Source: Gammaproteobacteria bacterium (GTDB lineage Bacteria; Pseudomonadota; Gammaproteobacteria; Chromatiales; Chromatiaceae). Taken from it: DNA of 36,094 nucleotides. This document shows, piece by piece, positions 9,038-17,725 of the stretch. The stretch spans positions 1-36,094 of the forward strand of contig RZZN01000036.1 in the NCBI GenBank assembly GCA_009929855.1, given 5' to 3'. Made by a program: the position numbers and the translations under genes. The notes beneath the pieces are model-generated. The model was not told the DNA's origin. It did no database searches and saw only the letters and a program-made list of their open reading frames with translations. The stretch's first letter is position 1; each line of letters opens with the position of its first letter.

Positions 9038-10302
9038 GCCGTGCCCAGGCGCTCCTCCACCAGGGCGATCAGCCGGTCGAGTGCGCCGCGGTTCGACTCC
9101 ACCACTCGCCGCCCGCGCTCACCGATGCGGGCGCGTTCGGTGGAGTCGGTCAGCCACTCGTGCAGGACTCGGGTCAAGGCCGCGCCATCGGCGACCGTCA
9201 CGGCGCCACCCTCGCGACACAGCAGCTCGGTGATGGCGGCGAAGTTGAAATGATGTTTGCCAATGGCGATCGGGACACCGACGGCTGCGGCCTCCAGTAG
9301 ATTGTGCCCGCCGGTCGGGACGAGACTGCCGCCGATGAACGCGGCATCGCCAGCGGCGAGAAAGACCGGCAGCTCACCCATGGTGTCACCTAGAAAGACC
9401 GCGGTCGTTGGATCGAGCGGGCCGGGGCGGCTGCGTCGGGCAAGCGTCAGACCCTGTCTGACGACCAGCTCGGCGACCCGCTCGAAACGCTCCGGATGAC
9501 GTGGCACCAGGACCAGCAGCGCCTCGGGAAGCTCGGCTCGCAGTCGTCGCTGCACCTCCAGTAGGATCTCTTCCTCACCGTCGTGGGTGCTCGCCGCGAC
9601 CCACACCGGCCGCTGGACCCCCCAGAAACGACGCATCGCCTCGGCTTGATCGAGCAGGCTCGCCGGTTGCCGGAGGTCGAACTTGATGCTCCCGGTCACC
9701 CGGACGCGTCGCGGATCGGCCCCCAGCGCGACGAAGCGTTCGGCGTCGGCGTGCGATTGGGCGGCGATCAGATCGAGATGACCCAATGCCTCGCGGGTCA
9801 GGCGCGCGACCCGTCGATAGCCGCGCGCCGAGCGCTCGGACAGACGCGCGTTGGCCAGGATGACCGGGATCGCGCGCGCCGCGCAGGCCGCCAGCAGATT
9901 GGGCCAGATCTCGGTCTCCAGGATGATGACCACCGCGGGTCTGGAGTGATCGAGAACGCGCGCGACCACGCCGGGCAGGTCATAGGGGGTGTATCTGTGT
10001 GGCACGCTCTCGCCGAAGCGCTCGCTCAATCGCTGCGCGCCGGTCGGGGTGGTCGTCGTCACCAGCACCGACACCGGTGGGACGCGGGCGAGCAGATGCC
10101 GGATCAACGGCGCGGCGGCCTGCACCTCGCCAACCGAGACCGCATGGATCCAGACCTGGCAGGGCGGGGGGGGTGTGCCCAGCGCGAGGCGCTCGCTCAC
10201 CCGTCGTCGGTAGGCGGGCGACTTGATCCCGCGCCAATAGAGACGGATCAGCGCCCAGGGCAGCAGCAGACGCAGCAACAGGCTATACCACCGCCGACTC
10301 AT
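9031..10302 (-). CDS. waaA: 3-deoxy-D-manno-octulosonic acid (Kdo) transferase
   Basis: This enzyme transfers Kdo from CMP-Kdo to lipid IVA on the inner face of the cytoplasmic membrane, the first step of LPS core assembly. The length of 423 residues matches E. coli WaaA (425). An N-terminal hydrophobic anchor (SLLLRLLLPWALIRLYW) precedes the GT30 domain. The catalytic Glu is in HAVSVGEVQAA near residue 58, followed by TTTTPTGAQRL, PYDLPGVVARVL, LETEIWPNLL and the nucleotide-binding half with GGSLVPTGGHNLLE. Its ATG overlaps the hldE stop by four bases (ATGA), which indicates translational coupling in an argH-hldE-waaA run. Whether it adds one or two Kdo residues cannot be told from sequence. 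Confidence 0.96.
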   Translation of the reverse strand: MSRRWYSLLLRLLLPWALIRLYWRGIKSPAYRRRVSERLALGTPPPPCQVWIHAVSVGEVQAAAPLIRHLLARVPPVSVLVTTTTPTGAQRLSERFGESVPHRYTPYDLPGVVARVLDHSRPAVVIILETEIWPNLLAACAARAIPVILANARLSERSARGYRRVARLTREALGHLDLIAAQSHADAERFVALGADPRRVRVTGSIKFDLRQPASLLDQAEAMRRFWGVQRPVWVAASTHDGEEEILLEVQRRLRAELPEALLVLVPRHPERFERVAELVVRQGLTLARRSRPGPLDPTTAVFLGDTMGELPVFLAAGDAAFIGGSLVPTGGHNLLEAAAVGVPIAIGKHHFNFAAITELLCREGGAVTVADGAALTRVLHEWLTDSTERARIGERGRRVVESNRGALDRLIALVEERLGTAA

Positions 10303-11723
10303 CCGCGTTCCCGGATCGCGCCGACGATGGCGCTGGTGGAGTGCCCCGGCAGCAGCTCGATGACGCGCACCTCACCGCCGTTGGCGCGCACGCAGTCGGC
10401 CCCGGCGATCTGCTCGGGCCGATAATCACCGCCCTTGACCAGGATGTCCGGTTTGATCCGACAGATCAAATCGCGTGGCGTGTCCTCGGTGAATGCACAT
10501 ACCCAGTCCACCGAGGCCAGCCCAGCGAGGACCGCCATGCGCTGCTCGACGCGGTTGATCGGTCGCAGTGGACCCTTGAGGCGGCGCACCGAGGCATCGT
10601 CGTTGACCGCGACGATGAGTCGATCGCCCAACTGCCTGGCCTGCTGGAGATAGGCCACATGGCCCGCGTGCAGGATGTCGAAACAGCCATTGGTCATCAC
10701 GATCCGCTCGCCCGCGGCACGCGCGGCGGCGACCGCCTCGACCAAGGCCGTTTGATCGAGCAGGGTATGCCACTCGCCGCTCTGATAGGCGTGCCGAAGC
10801 TCGCGTGCGCTCACTGTCGCGGTACCGAGCTTGCCGACCGCGAGACCGGCCGCGCAGTTGGCCAGCGCGCAGGCCTCAGCGAGCGCGACGCCAGCGCCGA
10901 GCGCGGCGGCCAAGGTCGCGATCACGGTGTCCCCGGCGCCGGTCACGTCGAACACCTCGCGCGCGCGTGTCGGCAGATGCAGTGCCTCGCTCCCAGGGCG
11001 CAGCAGCAGCATGCCGCGCTCGCCCAGTGTCACCAGCAAGGCGGTGAGCTCGAGTCTGGCGCGCAGCTGCTCGGCGCGCTGCATCAGTGTCATCTCGTCG
11101 GGGCAGGGGCCAACGATCGTCTCCAGCTCGGCGCGATTGGGTGTGAGCAGGGTCGCGCCTTGGTAGTGCGTGAAATCGCGTCCCTTGGGATCCACGAGCA
11201 CCGGTTTGCCGAGCCGTCGCGCCGTCGCGATCAGCCCCGCGGGGTCCACGAGCGTGCCCTTGGCATAGTCGGAGAGGACCAGCAGATCGGCCCGTGCGAG
11301 CCCTTGGGTCACCAGCGCGGGCAGTGGATCCTGCTCCAGCGGGGTCAAGGGCGCCTCGAAGTCCAGCCGGAGCAGCTGCTGATGATGACTGAGGACACGC
11401 AGCTTGGTGATGGTGGGCACGTCCTGGCGGCGCTGCAGATGGGGCTCGATCCCCCGCTCCAACAGCCCGGCGGTGAGCCGGTCGGCCGCCTCGTCATCCC
11501 CGGTGACCCCGATGAGCGTCACCTGGCAGCCGAGCGCCGCCAGGTTGGATGCGACATTGGCGGCCCCGCCAGGGCGTTCCTCGATCGTCTCCACATGGAC
11601 CACCGGGACCGGCGCCTCGGGCGAGATGCGCTGGGTCGAGCCGCTCCAATAACGGTCGAGCATGAGGTCGCCCGCCACCAGGATGTGGGCGCGGGAGAGG
11701 TCTGGAAAGGTCACTGGTGTCAC
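10299..11723 (-). CDS. hldE: Bifunctional heptose-7-phosphate kinase / heptose-1-phosphate adenylyltransferase
   Basis: This fused enzyme acts in ADP-L-glycero-D-manno-heptose synthesis for the LPS inner core. The 474 residues hold a ribokinase/PfkB-type kinase (about 1-320), with GDLMLDRYW, the substrate-binding stretch GGAANVASNLAALG and the anion hole VTGAGDTV. A nucleotidyltransferase (about 340-474) follows, with TNGCFDILHAGHVAYL (HxGH motif) and KGGDYRPEQI. The length matches E. coli HldE (477). Translation starts at a GTG (11723); a second GTG three codons in is possible. It is 15 bases after argH and overlaps waaA by four bases. The heptose product would serve heptosyltransferases such as the GT9 domain encoded at 18.9-19.9 kb. 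Confidence 0.96.
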   Translation of the reverse strand: MTPVTFPDLSRAHILVAGDLMLDRYWSGSTQRISPEAPVPVVHVETIEERPGGAANVASNLAALGCQVTLIGVTGDDEAADRLTAGLLERGIEPHLQRRQDVPTITKLRVLSHHQQLLRLDFEAPLTPLEQDPLPALVTQGLARADLLVLSDYAKGTLVDPAGLIATARRLGKPVLVDPKGRDFTHYQGATLLTPNRAELETIVGPCPDEMTLMQRAEQLRARLELTALLVTLGERGMLLLRPGSEALHLPTRAREVFDVTGAGDTVIATLAAALGAGVALAEACALANCAAGLAVGKLGTATVSARELRHAYQSGEWHTLLDQTALVEAVAAARAAGERIVMTNGCFDILHAGHVAYLQQARQLGDRLIVAVNDDASVRRLKGPLRPINRVEQRMAVLAGLASVDWVCAFTEDTPRDLICRIKPDILVKGGDYRPEQIAGADCVRANGGEVRVIELLPGHSTSAIVGAIRERG

Positions 11724-11738
11724 GCTTGGGCGGCCTGG

Positions 11739-13139
11739 CTAGTCGGCCTGCGCCAGGCGCTCGCGCGCCCGCGCGATGGCCGCGCGGACCTGCGCCGGCG
11801 CGGTGCCGCCGAGATGATCGCGCGCCGCGACCGAGCCCTCCAGGGTCAGGACCGCGAAGACATCCGACTCGATCGCCGCCGAGAAGCCGCGGAGCTGCTC
11901 CAGCGAGAGCTCGGCCAGGTCGCGGCCCTCGCGCACCCCGAGCGCGACCGCCTTGCCGACGATCTCATGGGCGTCACGGAAGGGGATCCCCTTGCGCACC
12001 AGATAGTCCGCCAGGTCGGTGGCGGTGCTGAAGCCTTGCGCCGCGGCCGCGCGCATGCGCTCGCCCCGGCAGGTCAGGGCGCCCATCATCTCGGCATAGA
12101 CCTTGAGTGAGCCCTTGAGGTTGTCGACGATGTCGAAGAGTGGCTCCTTGTCCTCCTGATTGTCCTTGTTGTAGGCCAGCGGCTGGCCTTTCATCAGGGT
12201 GAGCAGGCCCATCAGATGGCCGAAGATGCGCCCGCTCTTGCCGCGCACCAGCTCGGGCACGTCCGGGTTCTTCTTCTGGGGCATGATCGATGAGCCGGTG
12301 CAAAAGCTGTCGGAGAGCTCGATGAAGCCGAACTGAGCCGATGACCAGAGGATCAGCTCCTCGGAGAAGCGCGACAGGTGCATCATGAGGATGGCCGCGG
12401 CGGCGCTCAGCTCGATGGCGAAGTCGCGATCCGAGACCGCGTCGAGCGAATTCTCGGCCGGGCGGTCGAAGCCGAGCAGCGCGGCGGTGTAATGACGATC
12501 GATCGGATAGGTGGTGCCGGCCAGGGCCGCGGCTCCCAAGGGCATGACGTTGAGGCGGCGCCGACAATCGGCCAGGCGCTCGCGGTCGCGCTCGAGCATC
12601 TCGAACCAGGCCATCATGTGATGGCCGAAGGTGATGGGCTGGGCGACCTGCAGGTGGGTGAAGCCAGGCATGATGGTCGCGGCCTCGCGCTCGGCAAGCC
12701 CCAGCAAGGCCTCTTGGAGTCGGCGGATCGCCGCGCGGATGAGCCCGATCTCATCGCGCAGCCAGAGTCGCACGTCGGTCGCGACCTGATCATTGCGCGA
12801 GCGCCCGGTATGGAGCTTCTTGCCGGCATCGCCGATCAGCTCGGTCAGGGCCGATTCCACGTTCATGTGGACGTCTTCCAGTGGGATCGACCACTCGAAG
12901 ACACCGGAGTCGATGCGCGCGCGGACCTGCTCCAGACCGGCGACGATGGCGTCACGCTCGGCCTCGCTCAAGATCCCCTGACGGGCGAGCATGGTCGCGT
13001 GGGCGATCGAGCCCTGGATGTCGTAGCGATAGAGTCTCCGGTCGAAGTCGACCGAGGCGGTGAAGGCCTCGACGAAGGCGTCGGTCGGGGCGTTGAAGCG
13101 CCCCGCCCAGGGTTTTTCGGTGACGTTGGGTGATGGCAT
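11739..13139 (-). CDS. argH: Argininosuccinate lyase
   Basis: This enzyme performs the last step of arginine synthesis, splitting argininosuccinate into arginine and fumarate in the cytoplasm. The 466 residues have the normal length of the fumarase/aspartase superfamily enzyme. The signature [12 protein letters not shown] holds the mobile catalytic Ser loop, and [13 protein letters not shown] and the catalytic-His region [14 protein letters not shown] are intact. It starts at the ATG giving [15 protein letters not shown]; the ribosome site is weak. hldE follows after only 15 bases, so arginine synthesis and LPS heptose genes appear cotranscribed. A TATAGA box about 35 bases upstream on the reverse strand may be its -10 element, but no good -35 box is visible. 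Confidence 0.97.
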   Translation of the reverse strand: MPSPNVTEKPWAGRFNAPTDAFVEAFTASVDFDRRLYRYDIQGSIAHATMLARQGILSEAERDAIVAGLEQVRARIDSGVFEWSIPLEDVHMNVESALTELIGDAGKKLHTGRSRNDQVATDVRLWLRDEIGLIRAAIRRLQEALLGLAEREAATIMPGFTHLQVAQPITFGHHMMAWFEMLERDRERLADCRRRLNVMPLGAAALAGTTYPIDRHYTAALLGFDRPAENSLDAVSDRDFAIELSAAAAILMMHLSRFSEELILWSSAQFGFIELSDSFCTGSSIMPQKKNPDVPELVRGKSGRIFGHLMGLLTLMKGQPLAYNKDNQEDKEPLFDIVDNLKGSLKVYAEMMGALTCRGERMRAAAAQGFSTATDLADYLVRKGIPFRDAHEIVGKAVALGVREGRDLAELSLEQLRGFSAAIESDVFAVLTLEGSVAARDHLGGTAPAQVRAAIARARERLAQAD

Positions 13140-13200
13140 CCGCGGATCCGCTGAGGATGGGGTTGGCGCGGATTCTATACCGTTCTGGAGCGGATGTGGG

Positions 13201-14094
13201 TCAGTCCGCGATGTCAGTGGGTCGCCGCACGCGCTGGCGCACGCGCGCAGCGAAGAGCATCAGCACGATCAATAGACCGATCCAGATTGCCGCCAGCCAG
13301 CCGATGACGCCATCATAGTCCCCGACCAGGAAGGCGAGTGTGGCCTGCGGGTTGTCATCGGTCGCGCGCCGGGTGACCTGGATCACGAAGACCCAGCCGG
13401 CATGCAATCCGATGCCCCAGCCGATGTGTCCAGTGCGCTCGCGCACCAGGGCCAGGAAGATCCCCACCATCACGAGCGCGACGAACGAATCCAGATGGCG
13501 CCATTGGAAGGTATCGCCGAAGACGCGCAAGAACATCTCGCCCGCGCCCGCCCAGTCGAAGACCACTCCGGCGGGCAATGCGCCGGGCTTCATGAAATGG
13601 ACCAGGGCATAGAGGAGCGCGCTCCAGATCACCGCCGCACGGACCCCGTCATGCCGACGAATGGCGGTATAGAGCGCGCCGCGGAAGAAGGTCTCCTCCA
13701 ACACCCCGATCAAGAGACCGCCGATCAGTGCCTGCAACGCCTTCTTGGCGAGGAAGGGCCAGAGCTCGAGGTCGGCATCCGGGACGCGGATCTCCAGTGC
13801 GATCAAGGCGGCCGCCAGCACCAGGAGGATCAGCACGCCCTGCAGCCAACCAAGGGCGACCGCGCGGCGCCACGCGGGCCAGGGGATGCCGTAACCCAGC
13901 GCGGTCCGCTCGGCCAGCCGCAGTGATCTCAGCAATGGCCACAGACCGAGCAGGATGAAGAGTTGGGCGAGCCGGCTCATCACCCGGTGCGGTGGCTGAT
14001 CGATCCAGCCGCTTGCCAGGACTGGATAGGTCAGGAGCGCCGCCAGGATCAGGCAGGCCAAGAGATAGAGAAAGAAGATGAGGGTCGTGCGCAT
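13201..14094 (-). CDS. CPBP-family intramembrane metalloprotease (Abi/CAAX protease-like)
   Basis: This integral membrane protein of 297 residues has about seven or eight hydrophobic segments, starting with [23 protein letters not shown]. The family's motif 1 is clear as EETFFRG near residue 140, with the two Glu and the Arg. Motif 2 is represented by His in [10 protein letters not shown] and motif 3 by GLHAGWVFV. Family members cleave within membranes (prenylated proteins in eukaryotes, bacteriocin processing or self-immunity in bacteria), but the substrate here is unknown. It lies 61 bases upstream of argH on the same strand and could be read into that operon. The other side is a 473-bp divergent spacer leading to a secreted-protein gene. 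Confidence 0.88.
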   Translation of the reverse strand: MRTTLIFFLYLLACLILAALLTYPVLASGWIDQPPHRVMSRLAQLFILLGLWPLLRSLRLAERTALGYGIPWPAWRRAVALGWLQGVLILLVLAAALIALEIRVPDADLELWPFLAKKALQALIGGLLIGVLEETFFRGALYTAIRRHDGVRAAVIWSALLYALVHFMKPGALPAGVVFDWAGAGEMFLRVFGDTFQWRHLDSFVALVMVGIFLALVRERTGHIGWGIGLHAGWVFVIQVTRRATDDNPQATLAFLVGDYDGVIGWLAAIWIGLLIVLMLFAARVRQRVRRPTDIAD

Positions 14095-14567
14095 GGCTGT
14101 AAACTAGAGTAACCTGGTTGTCGGCTTCTATTCCATCTGCTATTTTTGGATTAACATTTATCAGGGTCCGTTGAGCGTGGCATCAACCAGCGCTGGTCGA
14201 TGGGTGCGCGGCATCTTTGACTTCCGCCATCATCTGTCAGGTTTAGCCAGTGGAGCGGGGACTGACATTCGAGTATCATCAGTCAATGTGATTTGGGCCG
14301 TCACGATCCTGATCCTGTTCGTTCGGACATGCGCTTTGTTGTTTCAAGTCGACCGGGAGTCAGTCACTCACACGCGAGAGACGGCCTGGCATGATCCTGC
14401 CGATCAGCCTCTGAGGACGTCTGCAGTGGGGATGCCTGAATGACCCGTGGTGGGCCGCGCGGAGCCGCATTCGACTCCTATGCGTGCCTGGTGATGCAGG
14501 ATAACGGAACGACCGCGCGCGCAGCGGCGATCAGACCACTCGATTCCATGTAGGGAGACTAACAACC
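14095..14567. other. Divergent intergenic region upstream of the TP-linker secreted protein
   Basis: This spacer of 473 bases separates the CPBP gene (reverse) from the secreted-protein gene (forward). Bases 14120-14163 are clearly AT-rich compared with the surroundings and probably contain promoters. I cannot fix a -35/-10 pair with confidence. A ribosome site AGGGAG lies ten bases before the ATG at 14568. A short GTG-initiated frame at 14171-14443 has no recognisable features and is not called. Confidence 0.5.
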
Positions 14568-15710
14568 ATGCCTCGCGAACCCTTGTCTACGCGTTCATAC
14601 GCGTCCACGATCGGCGGGGTGCTCTTGAGCGCCTCGTTACTGCCCGGATTGGCGTTCGGAGTGGATCAGCCAGCCGACTCGGCTGGCGTGGCCATCAACC
14701 TGCTCGGTCCCAGCTCGGCCGAGGTTGGGGATGTCTTTGACATCGGCGTGGCCCTGACCAACACGAGCCGCGAGGATGGACCACCCAATCCACTCCCACC
14801 CGGCATTTCAGCCATCATTCGTCCAGGTGCGTCGATCGCCATGAAGGTCGCCTGTCAGGATGCGATGTGCGTCAATCCCGCCCCGGGGCGGCTCGAGTTC
14901 TTGAGCTGCGACCCAATGGTTGCGGGGGCGAGCTGTAGCTTCGATGGCAACAATACCGTGACCTTCACCTACGCATCGTCGGTCAGCCTGCCGTTCGGCT
15001 CGACCATTCCAGTCGGCTCGATCAGTGTGCGCGCACTGAGCGCGGGTTCCGAGGTCATCTGGCAGCGCGGCGATACCATCGGCCCTGGCTCTGGAGTGGA
15101 ACCCGAGTTCGCCGTCCTGACGCAAGGATCCAACCCCACCTACGCCAATGCGTCCGGCACGCGCGAGGTGCGGTTGAACGCCGATCCGGTCGTCGAGATC
15201 ATCAAGCAGGTCTCCTGCGATGGCGGGGCGAGTTGGGTGAAGGACTGTACTGCCCCGGCAGCTCAGCCGATGCGTCTACGCTACCTGGTGACCAATCCCA
15301 ACACCCGGACGATCGGATCCTGCACCCTGACCGAGTCCAATGCGGCATTCGGTGATCCAACGAGCTTCATCTCAGCGCAGGTGCTCGATCCATCTCAGCA
15401 GATCGTCGTTTCTCAGGGCTTCCAGACGCCGCTCTGCTCGACCTCGGAAGGTGGTGAGCCGAATACGGCAAGGGTCTCATGCACTCAGTACAATGGTGTC
15501 ACCGTGCCTGCCTTCTTCGCCGAGAGCACGGCCGACTTCGACTGCATCTATCCGACGCCGACGCCGACGCCGACGCCAACCCCAACCCCGACACCGGATG
15601 ACCCACCGCCCGTGCCGCCCATCCCCGCGATGGGTTCGATCGGGTTCGGTCTGATGGGTGTCGGCTTGGCCGCGCTCGGTCTGATCCTCGGCTTCCGTCG
15701 TCGCGGCTGA
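14568..15710 (+). CDS. Secreted surface protein with TP linker and exosortase-type C-terminal sorting tail
   Basis: The 380-residue protein is built like a sorted surface protein. It has an N-terminal signal peptide (about 1-31, hydrophobic GVLLSASLLPGLAFG) and two Cys-containing beta-rich regions (about 35-210 and 210-320) of Ig or DUF11-like character. A (Thr-Pro)n linker (about 329-343) leads to the C-terminal tail IPAMGSIGF at residues 352-360, then a hydrophobic helix and a final FRRRG. Motif, helix and basic end match the layout of exosortase signals. IPAMGSIGF lines up with IPTLxxWG by keeping Ile, Pro and the last Gly, so it is a plausible divergent substrate of the exosortase H encoded at 22486. 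The role is unknown. A strong terminator follows, so it is probably monocistronic. Confidence 0.8.
   Translation: MPREPLSTRSYASTIGGVLLSASLLPGLAFGVDQPADSAGVAINLLGPSSAEVGDVFDIGVALTNTSREDGPPNPLPPGISAIIRPGASIAMKVACQDAMCVNPAPGRLEFLSCDPMVAGASCSFDGNNTVTFTYASSVSLPFGSTIPVGSISVRALSAGSEVIWQRGDTIGPGSGVEPEFAVLTQGSNPTYANASGTREVRLNADPVVEIIKQVSCDGGASWVKDCTAPAAQPMRLRYLVTNPNTRTIGSCTLTESNAAFGDPTSFISAQVLDPSQQIVVSQGFQTPLCSTSEGGEPNTARVSCTQYNGVTVPAFFAESTADFDCIYPTPTPTPTPTPTPTPDDPPPVPPIPAMGSIGFGLMGVGLAALGLILGFRRRG
15552..15596 (+). repeat. Hexanucleotide tandem repeat encoding Thr-Pro linker
   Basis: Four perfect copies of CCGACG (15552-15575) are followed by two CCAACC units and a CCGACA unit, all in frame and coding for alternating Pro and Thr. 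It forms the spacer between the folded part of the protein and its membrane-sorting tail. Slippage would change linker length by two residues per unit without breaking the frame. Confidence 0.85.
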
Positions 15711-15745
15711 TCCGATCGCCGCGTCGGGTCGATGCCGACCCCCTG

Positions 15746-15774
15746 ACACCCGGCCTCGGCCGGGTGTTTCGTTT
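15746..15774 (+). terminator. Rho-independent terminator after the TP-linker protein gene
   Basis: ACACCCGGCC and GGCCGGGTGT form a perfect 10-bp stem with a two-base apex (TC), followed by TTTCGTTTGT. It lies 36 bases after the stop codon at 15710 and separates this gene from the downstream asnB-like operon. Confidence 0.85.
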
Positions 15775-15884
15775 GTGAGTGTCGAGGCGTGCGAGATGGT
15801 CGAGGGTCTTTGGTGGAAGACGACGAGAGTGGGCGCGGCTGACCATCCAAGCGCCCTCGCGACCTGGTTCGAGCCACCTGTCTG

Positions 15885-17720
15885 ATGTGCGGCATCGCAG
15901 GTCTGTTGCTTCGGGGCGGAGCCTGTCCCGAGCCTGATGCGCTGGCGCGGATGGCCGCCACATTGGCGCATCGCGGACCCGATGACCAGGGCATCCTTTG
16001 CCGTGATGCGGTCGGCCTGGTTCAGACTCGGCTCTCGATCATCGGCCTGTCCAACGGACATCAACCCGTGGTCTCGTCCGACGGTCGGCTCGCGCTGGTG
16101 GCCAATGGCGAGATCTACAACTATCCGGAGCTCAACGCCAGGTTGCGCGAGCGGGGTCAGCGGCCGCTGACCGACTCGGATTCCGAGACCATACTACTCG
16201 CCTACGCCGCCGATGGGCTGAAGGGTTTCGGCGCGCTCCATGGCATGTTCGCCTTCGCGCTGCATGATGCCGTGGCCGGTCGTCTGATCCTCGGGCGCGA
16301 TCGTCTCGGGATCAAGCCGCTCTTCTATGTCCGTCTCGCCGATCGAGTCGCCTTTGCCTCCGAGATCAAGGCGCTGCTGCCGATCCTTCCACGGCAGCCG
16401 CGGATCGATCCAGCCGCCTTGCGCCGCTTCCTGCAACACCAGTTCGCGGGTGGCGAGGAGACCATCTTCAGCGGCATCCGTCGGGTGCCTCCGGGCACGC
16501 TCCTGATCATCGATTCTGACCTGCGCATCGTCTCGCATCCCTATTGGTCGGCGCATGAGGTCAAACCGCGCCTGATCGGTGAGCGCGCGGCCTTGGCCGA
16601 GCTCGATGGGCTGCTGGATACCGCCATGCGCGAGCATCTGCGCGCCGACGTCCCCTTCGGACTCTTCTTGTCGGGCGGGGTCGATTCGGCGGTGCTGGCG
16701 GCACTGTTGCACGCCCATGGCGCGGGCCGCATCAAGAGCTACTCGGTCGGCTACCGCGGGACGCGCATGGCCGACGAGTTGGCCGAGGCTGCGCGGATCG
16801 CGGCCCATTTCGGTTTCGATCATCAGCCGCTCGAGCTCGACTTGGCGCGCGTCTTCGGGCGTCTCCCGCATACGGTCTGGTCAGCCGACGAGCTGATGCG
16901 TGATTATGCCAATCTGCCGACCTCGATCCTGGCCGAGCGTGCCGCCGCCGATCTGAAGGTCGTGTTCTCGGGCGAGGGCGGCGATGAGGTCTTCGCCGGC
17001 TACCGGCGTTATCGGCCGACCCTGGCCGAGCGCTGGGTCAAGTCGGTGCTGCGTCCTGGCAGTGGGGGGTTTCGCACGCGCGGACACTGGTCTGGGCATT
17101 GGTCGCGTCGGCTGCTCGGGCCCGCGCTGCGCGGTGTGCGCGAGCCAGATCGCGCACCCTTCGTCCAGGCCTGGCGATCCACCCCGAGTGTCTGGTCTGA
17201 TCTGCAGCGGCGGCAATACACCGATCTGGTCACCGCCCTGCCCGACAATCTGCTGGTCAAGACCGATCGTCTATTGATGGGCTTCGGGCTGGAGGGGCGG
17301 GTTCCCTTTCTCGACCATCGGTTGGTCGAATTCGGTCTCGCGCTGCCCGACGGACTCAAGATCCGCGGTCAGGTGGGAAAATGGCTGCTCAAGCGTTGGG
17401 TCGAGCCGCATCTGCCGCCGGGTCATGCCAGGCGACCAAAGCGCGGCTTCCACGTGCCCGTCGGTGATTGGTTGACTGGCGAGCGGGCGACCCGTGTCGG
17501 TGAGCGGCTGCTGCGCAACGCGGGCATCCGCGCCTGGTTCGAGGTGGCGGCCATCCCCGATCTGGTCAAGGCACGACGGGCCGGCCGGGGTGGCAGTCGC
17601 GAGCTGTACGGACTCATGCAGTTCGCGATCTGGCATCGGCTCTTCGTCGAGCAGCCAGGACTCAAACCCGCCCCCGATGAGGATCCATTGGACTGGATCG
17701 CGAGCACGGCCGCGCACTGA
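15885..17720 (+). CDS. Asparagine synthase (glutamine-hydrolysing) family amidotransferase
   Basis: The 611 residues hold an N-terminal class II glutaminase (about 1-200), with catalytic Cys at position 2 (MCGIAGL), AHRGPDDQG, RLSIIGLSNGHQP and ANGEIYNYPEL. A C-terminal ATP-dependent synthetase follows, with the PPi loop SGGVDSA at 263-269 and SGEGGDEVFAGYRRY. Both active sites look intact. True AsnB makes asparagine, but homologues in exopolysaccharide and exosortase-linked clusters are thought to amidate sugars or surface polymers. The next two genes are glycosyltransferases, five bases and minus four bases away, so a role in a surface glycan is favoured by context. The start is fixed because Cys2 must become the N-terminus. 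No strong Shine-Dalgarno is visible. Housekeeping AsnB remains possible. Confidence 0.9.
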   Translation: MCGIAGLLLRGGACPEPDALARMAATLAHRGPDDQGILCRDAVGLVQTRLSIIGLSNGHQPVVSSDGRLALVANGEIYNYPELNARLRERGQRPLTDSDSETILLAYAADGLKGFGALHGMFAFALHDAVAGRLILGRDRLGIKPLFYVRLADRVAFASEIKALLPILPRQPRIDPAALRRFLQHQFAGGEETIFSGIRRVPPGTLLIIDSDLRIVSHPYWSAHEVKPRLIGERAALAELDGLLDTAMREHLRADVPFGLFLSGGVDSAVLAALLHAHGAGRIKSYSVGYRGTRMADELAEAARIAAHFGFDHQPLELDLARVFGRLPHTVWSADELMRDYANLPTSILAERAAADLKVVFSGEGGDEVFAGYRRYRPTLAERWVKSVLRPGSGGFRTRGHWSGHWSRRLLGPALRGVREPDRAPFVQAWRSTPSVWSDLQRRQYTDLVTALPDNLLVKTDRLLMGFGLEGRVPFLDHRLVEFGLALPDGLKIRGQVGKWLLKRWVEPHLPPGHARRPKRGFHVPVGDWLTGERATRVGERLLRNAGIRAWFEVAAIPDLVKARRAGRGGSRELYGLMQFAIWHRLFVEQPGLKPAPDEDPLDWIASTAAH

Positions 17721-17725
17721 CGAGG

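Noticed and set aside
10341-12110. 589-codon open frame antisense to hldE and argH
   Set aside because: Both opposite genes are certain. The antisense product has no domain and the openness follows from GC-biased third positions.
14387-14400. Sigma-54-like TGGCAT...TGC element, of interest because exosortase systems can use RpoN
   Set aside because: The distance between the GG and GC elements is one base short of the strict sigma-54 spacing.
14171-14443. 90-codon GTG-initiated frame upstream of the TP-linker protein
   Set aside because: It has no Shine-Dalgarno and no recognisable features, and it lies in a probable promoter region.
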